Shown piece after piece: positions 51,089 to 64,000 of a DNA stretch of 64,000 bases. This DNA comes from a virus. Within the stretch, counting starts at the first letter, position 1. Each line of letters opens with the position of its first letter. The stretch lies in the IMG/VR virus record IMGVR_UViG_3300014913_001094, positions 1 through 64,000 of that record; one strand, given 5' to 3'. Under the pieces are notes generated by a model. The model was not told where the DNA came from. It made no database searches and saw only the letters and a list, made by a program, of their open reading frames with translations. The position numbers were made by a program, and so were the translations under genes.

Positions 51089-51766
51089 ATGCCAGATCTC
51101 AATACAGGTGTACTTCAAGGAGACATCGTACCAATTTATCTAGCAATACGTGCCTTAACGGGAGAGCTGATTCCTCAGCCACCCGACGCTCCAACAATTG
51201 CGATTACTTTCACTGATCCAGAGACTAATATTATTCATACAAGAATAGAGCAGACGCAGATGAGTGAAATAATTCCTGGACAGTATTATTACTTATGGCG
51301 AATACCACTGAATGAATTTATTGGAGAACATAGACTCTTGCTTCGTGGTGTTATAGATAATACTCCACTTGAGGCAACTGATAGTTCTTTTGTTGTTTCT
51401 GATCTCTTTCAAGTTGAAGATTTTGAAATAAGGATAAAAGTTACTGAAAGACATGAAGTATGTTATCCTGAAGTAACAGACAAGCCTGTAAAATGTAGAC
51501 GAAGAGGTCCTCTACCAGCTTCTCACATGCAAGAGGCTGACATAGGGCTTGATGATAGGGTACTTGAAGGAGCTTTCAGATTTGGTGAATTTCCAAATCA
51601 AGTTGTCGACAGGAGAGTGTCTGGAAGATTTGAAATTGGTTATGGCGCCAGAAGTGGCCTAAACAGTTACATCAACAGTAGAATGCCTGGAGGAGGTCCA
51701 GCTCATCGTCTGAGAGGCATCAATGAGGGACAGGTACCACCTCATAAAGGTGGATTTAGATATTAA
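51089..51766 (+). CDS. Beta-sandwich domain protein, third paralogue, 225 aa
   Basis: Residues about 8-110 repeat the sandwich pattern of 48111 and 48632 (G-D-I-V-P-I-Y-L-A...I-A-I-T-F...Y-Y-Y-L-W-R-I-P...L-L-R-G-V-I-D). The C-terminal 100 residues are Arg/Gly-rich and unlike the other two copies. A terminator follows, so this closes the fibre transcript. Confidence 0.7.
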   Translation: MPDLNTGVLQGDIVPIYLAIRALTGELIPQPPDAPTIAITFTDPETNIIHTRIEQTQMSEIIPGQYYYLWRIPLNEFIGEHRLLLRGVIDNTPLEATDSSFVVSDLFQVEDFEIRIKVTERHEVCYPEVTDKPVKCRRRGPLPASHMQEADIGLDDRVLEGAFRFGEFPNQVVDRRVSGRFEIGYGARSGLNSYINSRMPGGGPAHRLRGINEGQVPPHKGGFRY

Positions 51767-51782
51767 AATAGAGTGACAAAAT

Positions 51783-51818
51783 AAATAGCCTTGCATATAA
51801 AAGTGCAAGGCTATTTTT
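51783..51818 (+). terminator. Intrinsic terminator
   Basis: AAATAGCCTTGCA (51783-51795) pairs perfectly over 13 bp with TGCAAGGCTATTT (51804-51816) around an 8-base loop, and the T-run continues for two further bases. The symmetric A/T ends make it potentially bidirectional. Confidence 0.82.
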
Positions 51819-51848
51819 GTAGCTTTTGATATATAAAGAGGAGAAAGA

Positions 51849-54800
51849 ATGACTACTGTCAGCATATGTATGATTGTTAAGAATGAGGAAGAGGTCCTTG
51901 CACGATGCCTCAAATCTCTCGGTAATTTTCCTGATCAATTAGTTATAGTAGACACAGGTTCAATAGATAGAACAATTGAAATTGCAAAGGAATTTGGAGC
52001 TGAAATTCATCACTTCGAATGGATACGAGACTTTGCCAAAGCGCGTAACTATTCCTTTAGTAAGGCAACTTGCGACTATGTTTTCTGGCTTGATGGCGAC
52101 GATGAAATTGCACCAGAAGAGCTTGAAAAGCTAATGACTCTCAAATCTAATCTCACCAAAGATATGTATCTAATGGTTTATGATTACTTCCAAGATGCAG
52201 ACGGTAATCCTAAATGTGATCTTTGGAGAGAGCGCCTTGTAAAACGAGAGTTGGGATTGAAGTGGCGCTATCCAATTCACGAATGTATCCCTATGGATCA
52301 GCGTCCTCTTGAAACAGAGCAAGTTCCAATTCGAATTACACACAAACGAACAGAGGCTGGATTTGCTAGCGACCTCAGCCGTAATATAGATATTCTTGAA
52401 AATGCTGTAAGAGGCGATTATGCCGACGATCCTCGTGTTAGATATTATTTAGCTAAAGAGATTCATGACAATAGAGATTTTGAAAGAGCATCAAGAGAGT
52501 ACACAAAGTTTCTTAATATGAATGCCGGCTGGTATGAAGATAAATTATATGCACAATTTAAATTAGCTCAGTGTTATTATGAAATGGGCTGCGACAAACA
52601 AAGGCAAGTAGAGAAATTTGAAAAGCAAGCAAGAGAAGCAAAGAATAGTAAGAAGCGAGAACAAGCAACAAGAGCAGCTAATCGCCGCAAGAAGCAGGTA
52701 AGTATACAGCATGATAATGCAAGAAAAGCCGCAAAGCAAGCGATTAAAAGCGATTCTCAATTTGCAGAGCCATACTATGTTCTTGGTCAACTTGCAATGG
52801 ATGAGCAAGATCATGATGAAGCCATCTACTGGTTTGAAAAAGCGTTTAGACCATTTCCTAATGTTCTAAGTCCTATTCGAAGAGACTTTTATACATGGAT
52901 GCCAGCTCTTCAGTTATGTGTATGTCACAGTAACCGTGGTGACTATGAACAAGCAAGCTATTACAATGAACAAGCTGCCAAGGAAAATCCACAACATTCT
53001 TCTATTATTCATAATACGAAATATTTTGCTGAGAAGCTTGAAGAAAAAACGCAAAGAAAAACTCCAGAAGGAGATATTTCTGTTAAGTTGAATCTTGGTA
53101 GTGGAAATAAAAGATACAAAGATTACACGAGTTGTGATCTGTTTCCAGGAGCAGAAGTAGATGAAGTATTTCCCCTAAATGATATTCCATATGAAGACCA
53201 AACCGTAGATGCAATTCATAGTGAACATTCTCTTGAGCATCTTCGTCATGTCGACGCAAGGTCAGCCATACAAGAATGGGCACGAGTTTTGAAGCCAGGT
53301 GGAGAGTTGCATCTTCAGATTCCAGACCTTGAAGAGTGTTGTAGAAAATATATAGAGGCAGTACAAAACGGAGATCGAAGACTACAACAATGGTATATGT
53401 ATACAATATTCGGTATACAAAAATCACAAGCCGACGAGCCGGATGAAGGTCAAATTCATTATACAGGATTTAATTTGGCTGAGATTTTAGACTTACTTAA
53501 AGATGCTGACTTCATAATAGATTATTATGGAAAATACGATGGACATAGTACGCCGTCTCTTGAGATAAGAGCTGTTAAAGCAATCGGTTCAATCAGAATA
53601 GGATGGTTGGGTCAAACATGTCTTGAAAGTCCACAGTATAGAATTCGAACACACCATATAGATAGATGGCTTCGCAGCAGAGGATATCGTACAGAGATCT
53701 CCCAAAAAGATCAAAAGTATGACACTGTGATTGCTGATAACGGTACACCATATAGGACAATACAACAATACAAGAAAGAGGGTTCAAGAGTAATTCTCAA
53801 TTTATGTGAAGACTATGACACAATGCTTTCTAAAGAAGAGATGAAAGTAGAACAAAGAAGATATGAGGTTGTAGATCTTATAGTATGTTGCTCTCATGCC
53901 CTAGCTGAGAAGTTGAAAAAATATAATACTGTTGTAATAGAAGACGCAGTTGAAGTCGATTTTAATTTAAACTGCACTTATGAAAACAAAGAACAATTGA
54001 CAGTTGGTTGGATCGGTATGGGTGGTAATGTCGTTCATGCAGAAAGACTGCGTCCACTAATTGAAGAGCTAGGATATAAGCTTGTCACAATTCATGAACA
54101 CGATAATGCAGATGTAAAGTGGGATTTGAACACTTGGCAACAAGAGTTAGCAAAATGTGATATGGCAATAGCTCCAATTGATCATCATAAGCAACCCAGC
54201 AAATCAAATAATAAACTGACAACATATATGGCTCTTGGTCTTCCTACTGTCGTCAGTCCACTAGATGCATATAAACACGTTGTTGATAATGGTCCTTCTA
54301 ATTATCCATTTTACATTGCATATAATGATGAAGGATGGAAACATTGTTTGGCTTGTCTAGGAAATGTTGAGCATCGAAGAGAAATGGGATTTGACGCAAA
54401 AGAAAAAGCAAAAGAATATAGCCTTGATGCAATAGGTCAGAAATGGGTAGATGTCTTAATTGAAACTGACTGGATGAGCGATGAAGATTGGGATAAGTTA
54501 TCTGTATCATCACTCGAAAGATTATATGAAGACGAAGATAGAGCAGAACAACTTGTTGATATAATTATTCCTACATATGGTAAAGATGATTATCTTCAAG
54601 CATGTATCAATAGCATTAAGACATGTACAACTGACTATCCATATAATATTATAGTTGTTGATAGCCTAAAGCTGGGACTGAATTTTTCTCAAGCAGTAAA
54701 TCATGGAATTAGACAATCAACAGCATCGCATGTATGTATTATGAATGACGATGTAATAGTATCAAAAGGATGGTTAAAGCCATTGCTTGAAGAGTTAAAA

Positions 54801-55733
54801 GATGATGTTGGTTTTGCGAACCCATTGAGTAATTGCGACAAGGGATGGTTACATAATTATGATCTTAAAGCAGGTGAAGTAAATCTGCTTCCTGGCGTTC
54901 ATAAGCTAGGCGAGGTTGATCCATATGCAATTTATGATTTTAAATCTCCTTCTACAAAAAGATATAAACGAGATTGGCTTCCTTTATACTGCACTTTAGC
55001 AACAAAAGAAGCTATTGAAAAAATAGGATATCTCGATGAAGAGTTTGAAACAGGAAGTGAAGATTTAGATTATTGTAAGAGAGCAGAAAAGCTTGGAATA
55101 AAATGTGCAGTAGCAGAAGATTCGTTTGTGTTTCATTTTGGAGGAGTGAGTCGCAAAGCACATGAAATGGAAGATCGTAGTGTTCATCAAGAAGAAGACA
55201 CAAAGAATCAGAACAGAATTGGATTTAAATACAATCGTCCGCTCGTTGTAATCCAGTCAGGATTAGCCTATGAGGACTGGGATGCGAATACGTTAAGAGA
55301 AAAGGGTTGTGGTGGTAGTGAACTAGCTGCTTGTATGATGGCAGAAAATTTTGCTAAGCAGGGATACAGAGCGGTAGTATTTGCTCAAACAGGAAAACCG
55401 AAGCAGGTAATTAATCAAGTAGAGTGGTACGATCAAAGTGAGTGGTTGAATTTCATCGACATGAATCATATTAGTATCTGCGTTGTTTCGCGCTATGCAA
55501 ACTATCTTGAAGATTCAATAAGAGCAGATCAGCTATGGCTCTGGACGCATGATATTTTTGCGATGTGTAGTAAGGTTGGAGATGTCGACTTAGTTCAAAA
55601 GAATTACGATAAGCTGACAGGAATTTTTGTATTATCCAAATGGCATGCCTGCTTTATGGCTGATTACCATGGGATATCAACAGAAAAGACATGGGTTACA
55701 GGAAATGGTATAAATTTGAAGGGAAGTGAATAA
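51849..55733 (+). CDS. Poly-enzyme: GT2, TPR, methyltransferase, GT-B, GT2, GT4 N-half
   Basis: The 1294-residue protein holds, in order: a GT2 domain (about 1-240; V-D-T-G-S-I-D-R-T and L-D-G-D-D-E at 81-86) and helical TPR-like repeats (about 190-390). A SAM methyltransferase follows (about 408-560; L-N-L-G-S-G-N, L-E-H-L-R-H, L-K-P-G-G-E-L-H-L), then a GT-B-like module (about 565-850; G-W-I-G-M-G-G-N). A second GT2 (about 900-1090; I-I-I-P-T-Y-G, M-N-D-D-V) and the N-terminal Rossmann half of a GT4 enzyme (about 1130-1294; G-C-G-G-S-E-L-A-A) complete it. The GT4 half ends at the inter-domain linker N-G-I-N-L-K and its other half is the next gene, starting in TAATG. Likely assembles a methylated glycan on a phage or host target. 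Confidence 0.82.
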   Translation: MTTVSICMIVKNEEEVLARCLKSLGNFPDQLVIVDTGSIDRTIEIAKEFGAEIHHFEWIRDFAKARNYSFSKATCDYVFWLDGDDEIAPEELEKLMTLKSNLTKDMYLMVYDYFQDADGNPKCDLWRERLVKRELGLKWRYPIHECIPMDQRPLETEQVPIRITHKRTEAGFASDLSRNIDILENAVRGDYADDPRVRYYLAKEIHDNRDFERASREYTKFLNMNAGWYEDKLYAQFKLAQCYYEMGCDKQRQVEKFEKQAREAKNSKKREQATRAANRRKKQVSIQHDNARKAAKQAIKSDSQFAEPYYVLGQLAMDEQDHDEAIYWFEKAFRPFPNVLSPIRRDFYTWMPALQLCVCHSNRGDYEQASYYNEQAAKENPQHSSIIHNTKYFAEKLEEKTQRKTPEGDISVKLNLGSGNKRYKDYTSCDLFPGAEVDEVFPLNDIPYEDQTVDAIHSEHSLEHLRHVDARSAIQEWARVLKPGGELHLQIPDLEECCRKYIEAVQNGDRRLQQWYMYTIFGIQKSQADEPDEGQIHYTGFNLAEILDLLKDADFIIDYYGKYDGHSTPSLEIRAVKAIGSIRIGWLGQTCLESPQYRIRTHHIDRWLRSRGYRTEISQKDQKYDTVIADNGTPYRTIQQYKKEGSRVILNLCEDYDTMLSKEEMKVEQRRYEVVDLIVCCSHALAEKLKKYNTVVIEDAVEVDFNLNCTYENKEQLTVGWIGMGGNVVHAERLRPLIEELGYKLVTIHEHDNADVKWDLNTWQQELAKCDMAIAPIDHHKQPSKSNNKLTTYMALGLPTVVSPLDAYKHVVDNGPSNYPFYIAYNDEGWKHCLACLGNVEHRREMGFDAKEKAKEYSLDAIGQKWVDVLIETDWMSDEDWDKLSVSSLERLYEDEDRAEQLVDIIIPTYGKDDYLQACINSIKTCTTDYPYNIIVVDSLKLGLNFSQAVNHGIRQSTASHVCIMNDDVIVSKGWLKPLLEELKDDVGFANPLSNCDKGWLHNYDLKAGEVNLLPGVHKLGEVDPYAIYDFKSPSTKRYKRDWLPLYCTLATKEAIEKIGYLDEEFETGSEDLDYCKRAEKLGIKCAVAEDSFVFHFGGVSRKAHEMEDRSVHQEEDTKNQNRIGFKYNRPLVVIQSGLAYEDWDANTLREKGCGGSELAACMMAENFAKQGYRAVVFAQTGKPKQVINQVEWYDQSEWLNFIDMNHISICVVSRYANYLEDSIRADQLWLWTHDIFAMCSKVGDVDLVQKNYDKLTGIFVLSKWHACFMADYHGISTEKTWVTGNGINLKGSE

Positions 55734-56338
55734 TGTCAATTGAGAATCCTAAATTCATCTATTCCTCCTCTGCTGATAGAGGGCTCGATACACTTCTTTA
55801 TTTATGGCAATTTATTCGTAAAGAGTTTCCAGAAGCAACCTTAGATGTTCTATACGGTTTTGAAAATTGGAAAAAGTCGATTCTTGCATCTGGAAATGAA
55901 CAACAGAAGCAGTGGATGGAGTCAATTGAAGAAGGATTAAATCAACCTGGTGTCACCAACCATGGTCGTGTAAGTCAGGATGAGTTAGCTAAATACTGGC
56001 AACAGATGGATATATGGGCCTATCCAACAAGATTCACCGAGACATACTGCATAACTGCGCTTGAGGCACAACTCTACAGAACAGCAATTGTCACAACTCG
56101 TCTTGCTGGTCTTATTGATACAGTTGGTGATCGTGGTATCTTGATTGATGGAGATGCTTATACTAAAGAATATCGTGAACAATTTCTCAGTGAAGTTTTT
56201 GCAATTTTGCGTGATGATGAGCGTAGAGAAGTTATGTTAGATAAAGCAGAAAAATGTGCCAAAAAACTAACATGGTCAAATCGTGCAAAAGAATGGACTG
56301 ATGTATTTAAACAAAATGGTCTAACTTTTCCGAAATAG
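55733..56338 (+). CDS. C-terminal half of a split GT4 glycosyltransferase
   Basis: The 201 residues start N-P-K-F-I-Y-S-S-S-A-D-R-G-L-D, the usual first strand of the donor-binding half of GT4 enzymes. They include E-T-Y-C-I-T-A-L-E-A-Q, the E-x7-E region that contacts the nucleotide sugar. There is no acceptor-binding half. That half ends the preceding protein in the -1-related frame, and TAATG couples the two genes. The two chains probably reassemble into one enzyme. Confidence 0.82.
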   Translation: MSIENPKFIYSSSADRGLDTLLYLWQFIRKEFPEATLDVLYGFENWKKSILASGNEQQKQWMESIEEGLNQPGVTNHGRVSQDELAKYWQQMDIWAYPTRFTETYCITALEAQLYRTAIVTTRLAGLIDTVGDRGILIDGDAYTKEYREQFLSEVFAILRDDERREVMLDKAEKCAKKLTWSNRAKEWTDVFKQNGLTFPK

Positions 56339-56345
56339 AGGATTT

Positions 56346-56642
56346 ATGAACCTAGATAGATATCAAAAGCTATTCGAAAGATTTTATGAACAATTCGGAG
56401 AAGTAAGGGATGATAGTCCTTTAGAAATACGATACAATCACCTGCTCGGTCAAGTAGATATCCTAGGAAAGTTTTTATTAGAACATTTTGATCATGAGAT
56501 TGGAGGAGGTCCTGATCCAGGTGGTGAAGGTGCCTGTGAATTAGTCGTAAGACTGCTACAAGGTTGCAGAGCACCAGAACATAGGCTGTATCGTATCATT
56601 GGTCAACCCTTTTCTTGCCCTTGTTTTCCTGACCCCTCCTAA
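56346..56642 (+). CDS. Small protein, 98 aa
   Basis: GAGGATTT precedes the ATG. Helical N-terminal part (1-50), then a Gly/Pro-rich turn (G-G-G-P-D-P-G-G-E-G) and a Cys-containing end (C-P-C-F-P-D-P). Unrecognised. It ends the glycosyltransferase unit before a promoter-like gap. Confidence 0.62.
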   Translation: MNLDRYQKLFERFYEQFGEVRDDSPLEIRYNHLLGQVDILGKFLLEHFDHEIGGGPDPGGEGACELVVRLLQGCRAPEHRLYRIIGQPFSCPCFPDPS

Positions 56643-56673
56643 AAATCCTGTCTATTTCACATCTTACCCTCCC

Positions 56674-56705
56674 AAACCTATCGATTTTCTTCTCCTTAAA
56701 TGAGG
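56674..56705 (+). promoter_or_regulatory. Promoter-like motif before the giant collagen gene
   Basis: AAACCTATCGATTTTCTTC (56674-56692) followed by TCCTTAAATGAGG matches the recurring TATCGAT element and lies about 55 bases before the gene start, within the 117-base gap 56643-56759. A GGAG Shine-Dalgarno sits just before the ATG. The rest of the gap holds no gene I can see. Confidence 0.55.
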
Positions 56706-56759
56706 CTACACGTATAGTCTGATTCCTTGTTTTAACAGCACCTGGATTCCGGAGATAAG

Positions 56760-61505
<4,746 letters not shown>

Positions 61506-61516
61506 GGGAACGATAA

Positions 61517-64000
61517 ATGGTGATCGGTCGCACAATAGATCTACGAAACAACACAATAAGTGATATTCTGATAGAAGACTTAGGTGTCATTCTACCGGCA
61601 AACCTCACTTCCAATACCACTAATGTTGTAAGGATAACAGACTTTGTCCAAGCTGATACTCTTGATTTTTCACAAGATCTAAGAAGTCTCATTACCAGTG
61701 GGCAGGTGAGCGTAAACGGACACAATGGTACTGGAGACGGAACGGCTACGACTAATCTAGAAATAGCGGAGAGTCTTGATGAAGTTTCAATCACCACTAT
61801 TCGTTCCTCTGCTGAAGATTTTGAACATCTTGATAAAGGAGGCCTAAGTCTCCTTGTAACAGGCGGACATTATAATGTTGGTGGAGTTCATGGGGTTGCA
61901 CCTAGTACTACCTTAGTTCTTACTGATAACGCAACTAATTATATTTATGCTGATCCTGTAGGTGGAACGATAGCCTTCAGTACAATTGGTTTTCCTGATA
62001 ATTCAACACCTCTTTGGACAGCAACAACCTCCGGTGGAGATATAGATAGCACATTCGATCATAGAACATTTGTAGTCCCTAATACCTCAGGTGAAACAGG
62101 TGTAGCAGGAACAACAGGTGTCCGTGGAGTAACAGGTCTCTTAGGTGAAACAGGACTAATAGGAGAGACAGGACTTCAAGGACTTCAAGGAACGACAGGC
62201 ATTCGTGGAGTAACAGGTATCCTTGGTCAAACTGGTGTTCAAGGCGAACAAGGAACAACTGGAGTTCGTGGAGTAACAGGTATACTTGGTCAAACAGGAA
62301 TCCAAGGTATCCAAGGTGACACAGGCGTCCAAGGTATCCAAGGTACTACGGGTGTAGTTGGAACAGCAGGAGACCAAGGCGAGACAGGAATCCAAGGAGA
62401 CCAAGGTGACCAAGGTGAAACTGGAACTCAAGGTATCCAAGGAGACCAAGGCGATACAGGCGTCCAAGGCCTTCAAGGAGACACTGGAGCACTAGGTAAC
62501 ACAGGACTCCAAGGAGCAGTAGGCGATCAAGGACAAACTGGTACACAAGGTATCCAAGGTAACGTTGGTGACCAAGGTCAAACTGGTGTTCAAGGAATCC
62601 AAGGTAATCAAGGTAATACTGGTAATCAAGGTGATACAGGTGTTCAAGGTATCCAAGGGATAACGGGACTTGGTACAACTGGTCCAGAAGGACAAACAGG
62701 TACTCAAGGCATTCAAGGTACCCAAGGCGATCAAGGTGAAACTGGTGTAGAAGGACAAACTGGTCCCACTGGTGGAGTCGGAGCTCAAGGTAGCACAGGT
62801 CTTCGAGGTGAAACAGGTACTCAAGGCATCCAAGGCAACCAAGGTAACGTAGGTGCCCAAGGTGAAACAGGCCTTCAAGGCGTCGTAGGTGACGAAGGTC
62901 AAACAGGCATCCAAGGACAAACAGGAGCATTAGGTAATACAGGTGCTCAAGGAGTTCAGGGTAACCAAGGTAATCAAGGCGACCAAGGACAAACTGGTAT
63001 TCAAGGTAATCAGGGTGCACAAGGTATAACTGGACTACAAGGTAACACAGGTATCCAAGGTACCCAAGGAGACACTGGAGCACTGGGCAATACAGGTGCC
63101 CAAGGCGAAACAGGTCTCCAAGGTGTCCAAGGTAACCAAGGTACCCAAGGTGACACTGGTACTCAAGGCGACCAAGGTGACACAGGTACTCAAGGTACTC
63201 AAGGAACAACAGGCGATCAAGGTGACACAGGTATCCAAGGTGAAACAGGAACACAAGGTATCCAAGGTGACACAGGTACTCAAGGTATCCAAGGCGACAC
63301 AGGTGTAGACGGAACAACCGGCGACCAAGGTGAAACAGGACTTCAGGGTGAAACTGGTCTTCAAGGTATCATAGGTGATACAGGTACTCAAGGCATCCAA
63401 GGAGACACTGGAGCACTAGGTAACACAGGACTCCAAGGAACAGTAGGTGACGAAGGTCAAACTGGTATTCAAGGTATCCAAGGTAATGTTGGTGATGAGG
63501 GACAAACTGGTGTTCAAGGAGTTCAAGGCAATCAAGGTAACACTGGTGACCAAGGCGATACAGGTGTTCTAGGTCTTCAAGGTACCACAGGTGTTGGTGC
63601 AACTGGTCCAGCTGGTCCAGAAGGACAAACTGGTCCTCAAGGTACTCAAGGTGACCAAGGTGACACAGGCGTAGAAGGACAAACTGGTCCCGTTGGTGGA
63701 GTCGGAGCTCAAGGAGAAACAGGTCCACAAGGATTAACAGGATTACTAGGTGAGACTGGTCCGTTACAGCAAGGTGAAACTGGCGTAGAAGGACAAACTG
63801 GCGTTCAAGGCGTCCAAGGTGACCAAGGTGAAACTGGAACTCAAGGTATCCAAGGTGATACAGGCATCCAAGGACAAACTGGTGCGCTAGGCAACACTGG
63901 TGTTCAAGGAGTTCAGGGTAACCAAGGTAATCAAGGCGACCAAGGACAAACTGGTATCCAAGGTAACCAAGGTACACAAGGTATAACTGGACTACAAGGT
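61517..64000 (+). CDS. Second giant collagen-like protein, partial at the window end
   Basis: ATG 61517 follows AGGGGAACG, and 828 codons remain open to the window edge. Residues 1-190 form a globular beta-rich domain beginning M-V-I-G-R-T-I-D-L-R-N-N-T-I-S-D. From about 191 the chain is Gly-X-Y collagen with Thr-rich triplets. One register break occurs near 63770 (G-P-L-Q-Q-G-E-T, one residue short). The N-terminal domain differs from the neighbouring giant protein, so the two may attach to different sites or join end to end. The C-terminus lies outside the window. Confidence 0.88.
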   Translation, partial: MVIGRTIDLRNNTISDILIEDLGVILPANLTSNTTNVVRITDFVQADTLDFSQDLRSLITSGQVSVNGHNGTGDGTATTNLEIAESLDEVSITTIRSSAEDFEHLDKGGLSLLVTGGHYNVGGVHGVAPSTTLVLTDNATNYIYADPVGGTIAFSTIGFPDNSTPLWTATTSGGDIDSTFDHRTFVVPNTSGETGVAGTTGVRGVTGLLGETGLIGETGLQGLQGTTGIRGVTGILGQTGVQGEQGTTGVRGVTGILGQTGIQGIQGDTGVQGIQGTTGVVGTAGDQGETGIQGDQGDQGETGTQGIQGDQGDTGVQGLQGDTGALGNTGLQGAVGDQGQTGTQGIQGNVGDQGQTGVQGIQGNQGNTGNQGDTGVQGIQGITGLGTTGPEGQTGTQGIQGTQGDQGETGVEGQTGPTGGVGAQGSTGLRGETGTQGIQGNQGNVGAQGETGLQGVVGDEGQTGIQGQTGALGNTGAQGVQGNQGNQGDQGQTGIQGNQGAQGITGLQGNTGIQGTQGDTGALGNTGAQGETGLQGVQGNQGTQGDTGTQGDQGDTGTQGTQGTTGDQGDTGIQGETGTQGIQGDTGTQGIQGDTGVDGTTGDQGETGLQGETGLQGIIGDTGTQGIQGDTGALGNTGLQGTVGDEGQTGIQGIQGNVGDEGQTGVQGVQGNQGNTGDQGDTGVLGLQGTTGVGATGPAGPEGQTGPQGTQGDQGDTGVEGQTGPVGGVGAQGETGPQGLTGLLGETGPLQQGETGVEGQTGVQGVQGDQGETGTQGIQGDTGIQGQTGALGNTGVQGVQGNQGNQGDQGQTGIQGNQGTQGITGLQG
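62090..64000 (+). repeat. Collagen-coding Gly-X-Y repeat tract 3 (continues beyond the window)
   Basis: The same periodic composition as tracts 1 and 2, with long segments nearly repeated within the tract. For example the block around 62485-62600 resembles that around 63400-63545. This indicates repeated internal duplication. Confidence 0.8.

Overview
The window is 64 kb of a low-G+C genome with essentially every gene on the + strand, packed end to end with short overlaps. It reads as the late (virion) region of a large tailed bacteriophage (Caudoviricetes), probably a jumbo-type phage. Diagnostic genes are a terminase large subunit (7780-9594), a portal protein (15249-17024), a prohead protease-scaffold gene (20037-23174) and an HK97-fold major capsid protein (28466-29509). 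Two lipobox proteins and exported trypsin-like proteases suggest a Gram-negative-type host envelope. I saw no tRNA genes, integrase or CRISPR array, and I cannot name the species.

Layout. (1) 0-7.6 kb: unrecognised, hydrophilic, zinc-ribbon proteins, several carrying one recurring helical-hairpin motif, and a strong dnaX-like -1 frameshift signal at 7278-7312. (2) 7.6-30.4 kb: the packaging and head module, in order terminase, a HAD-phosphatase/HTH/nuclease fusion, an archaeal-type GAPDH homologue, portal, DUF5662 protein, protease-scaffold, two decoration-like paralogues, LamG protein, two lipoproteins, capsid protein and an HNH endonuclease between two terminators. (3) 30.4-48.1 kb: an accessory module with two exported S1-type proteases, an IMPDH/GMP-reductase homologue, glycosyltransferases, a xylose-isomerase-like barrel, a GHKL ATPase, a second LamG cassette, a GluRS-like enzyme with a discoidin-like insertion, a fibre with an S74-type chaperone domain, a beta-propeller and a glycoside-hydrolase-like barrel. 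(4) 48.1-64 kb: three beta-sandwich paralogues, a collagen-like fibre, a 1294-residue poly-enzyme of glycosyltransferases plus methyltransferase, and two very large collagen-like proteins, the second running off the window.

How the parts may work together (inference): the head genes build and fill the capsid. The scaffold appears to be made both as a protease fusion and from an internal start. The glycosyltransferase/methyltransferase genes lie among collagen-like fibres rich in Gly-X-Thr, so the phage may glycosylate its own fibres. Several gene starts are preceded by a recurring promoter-like motif with a GTATYGAT-type core, and five intrinsic-terminator-like hairpins divide the region into transcription units.
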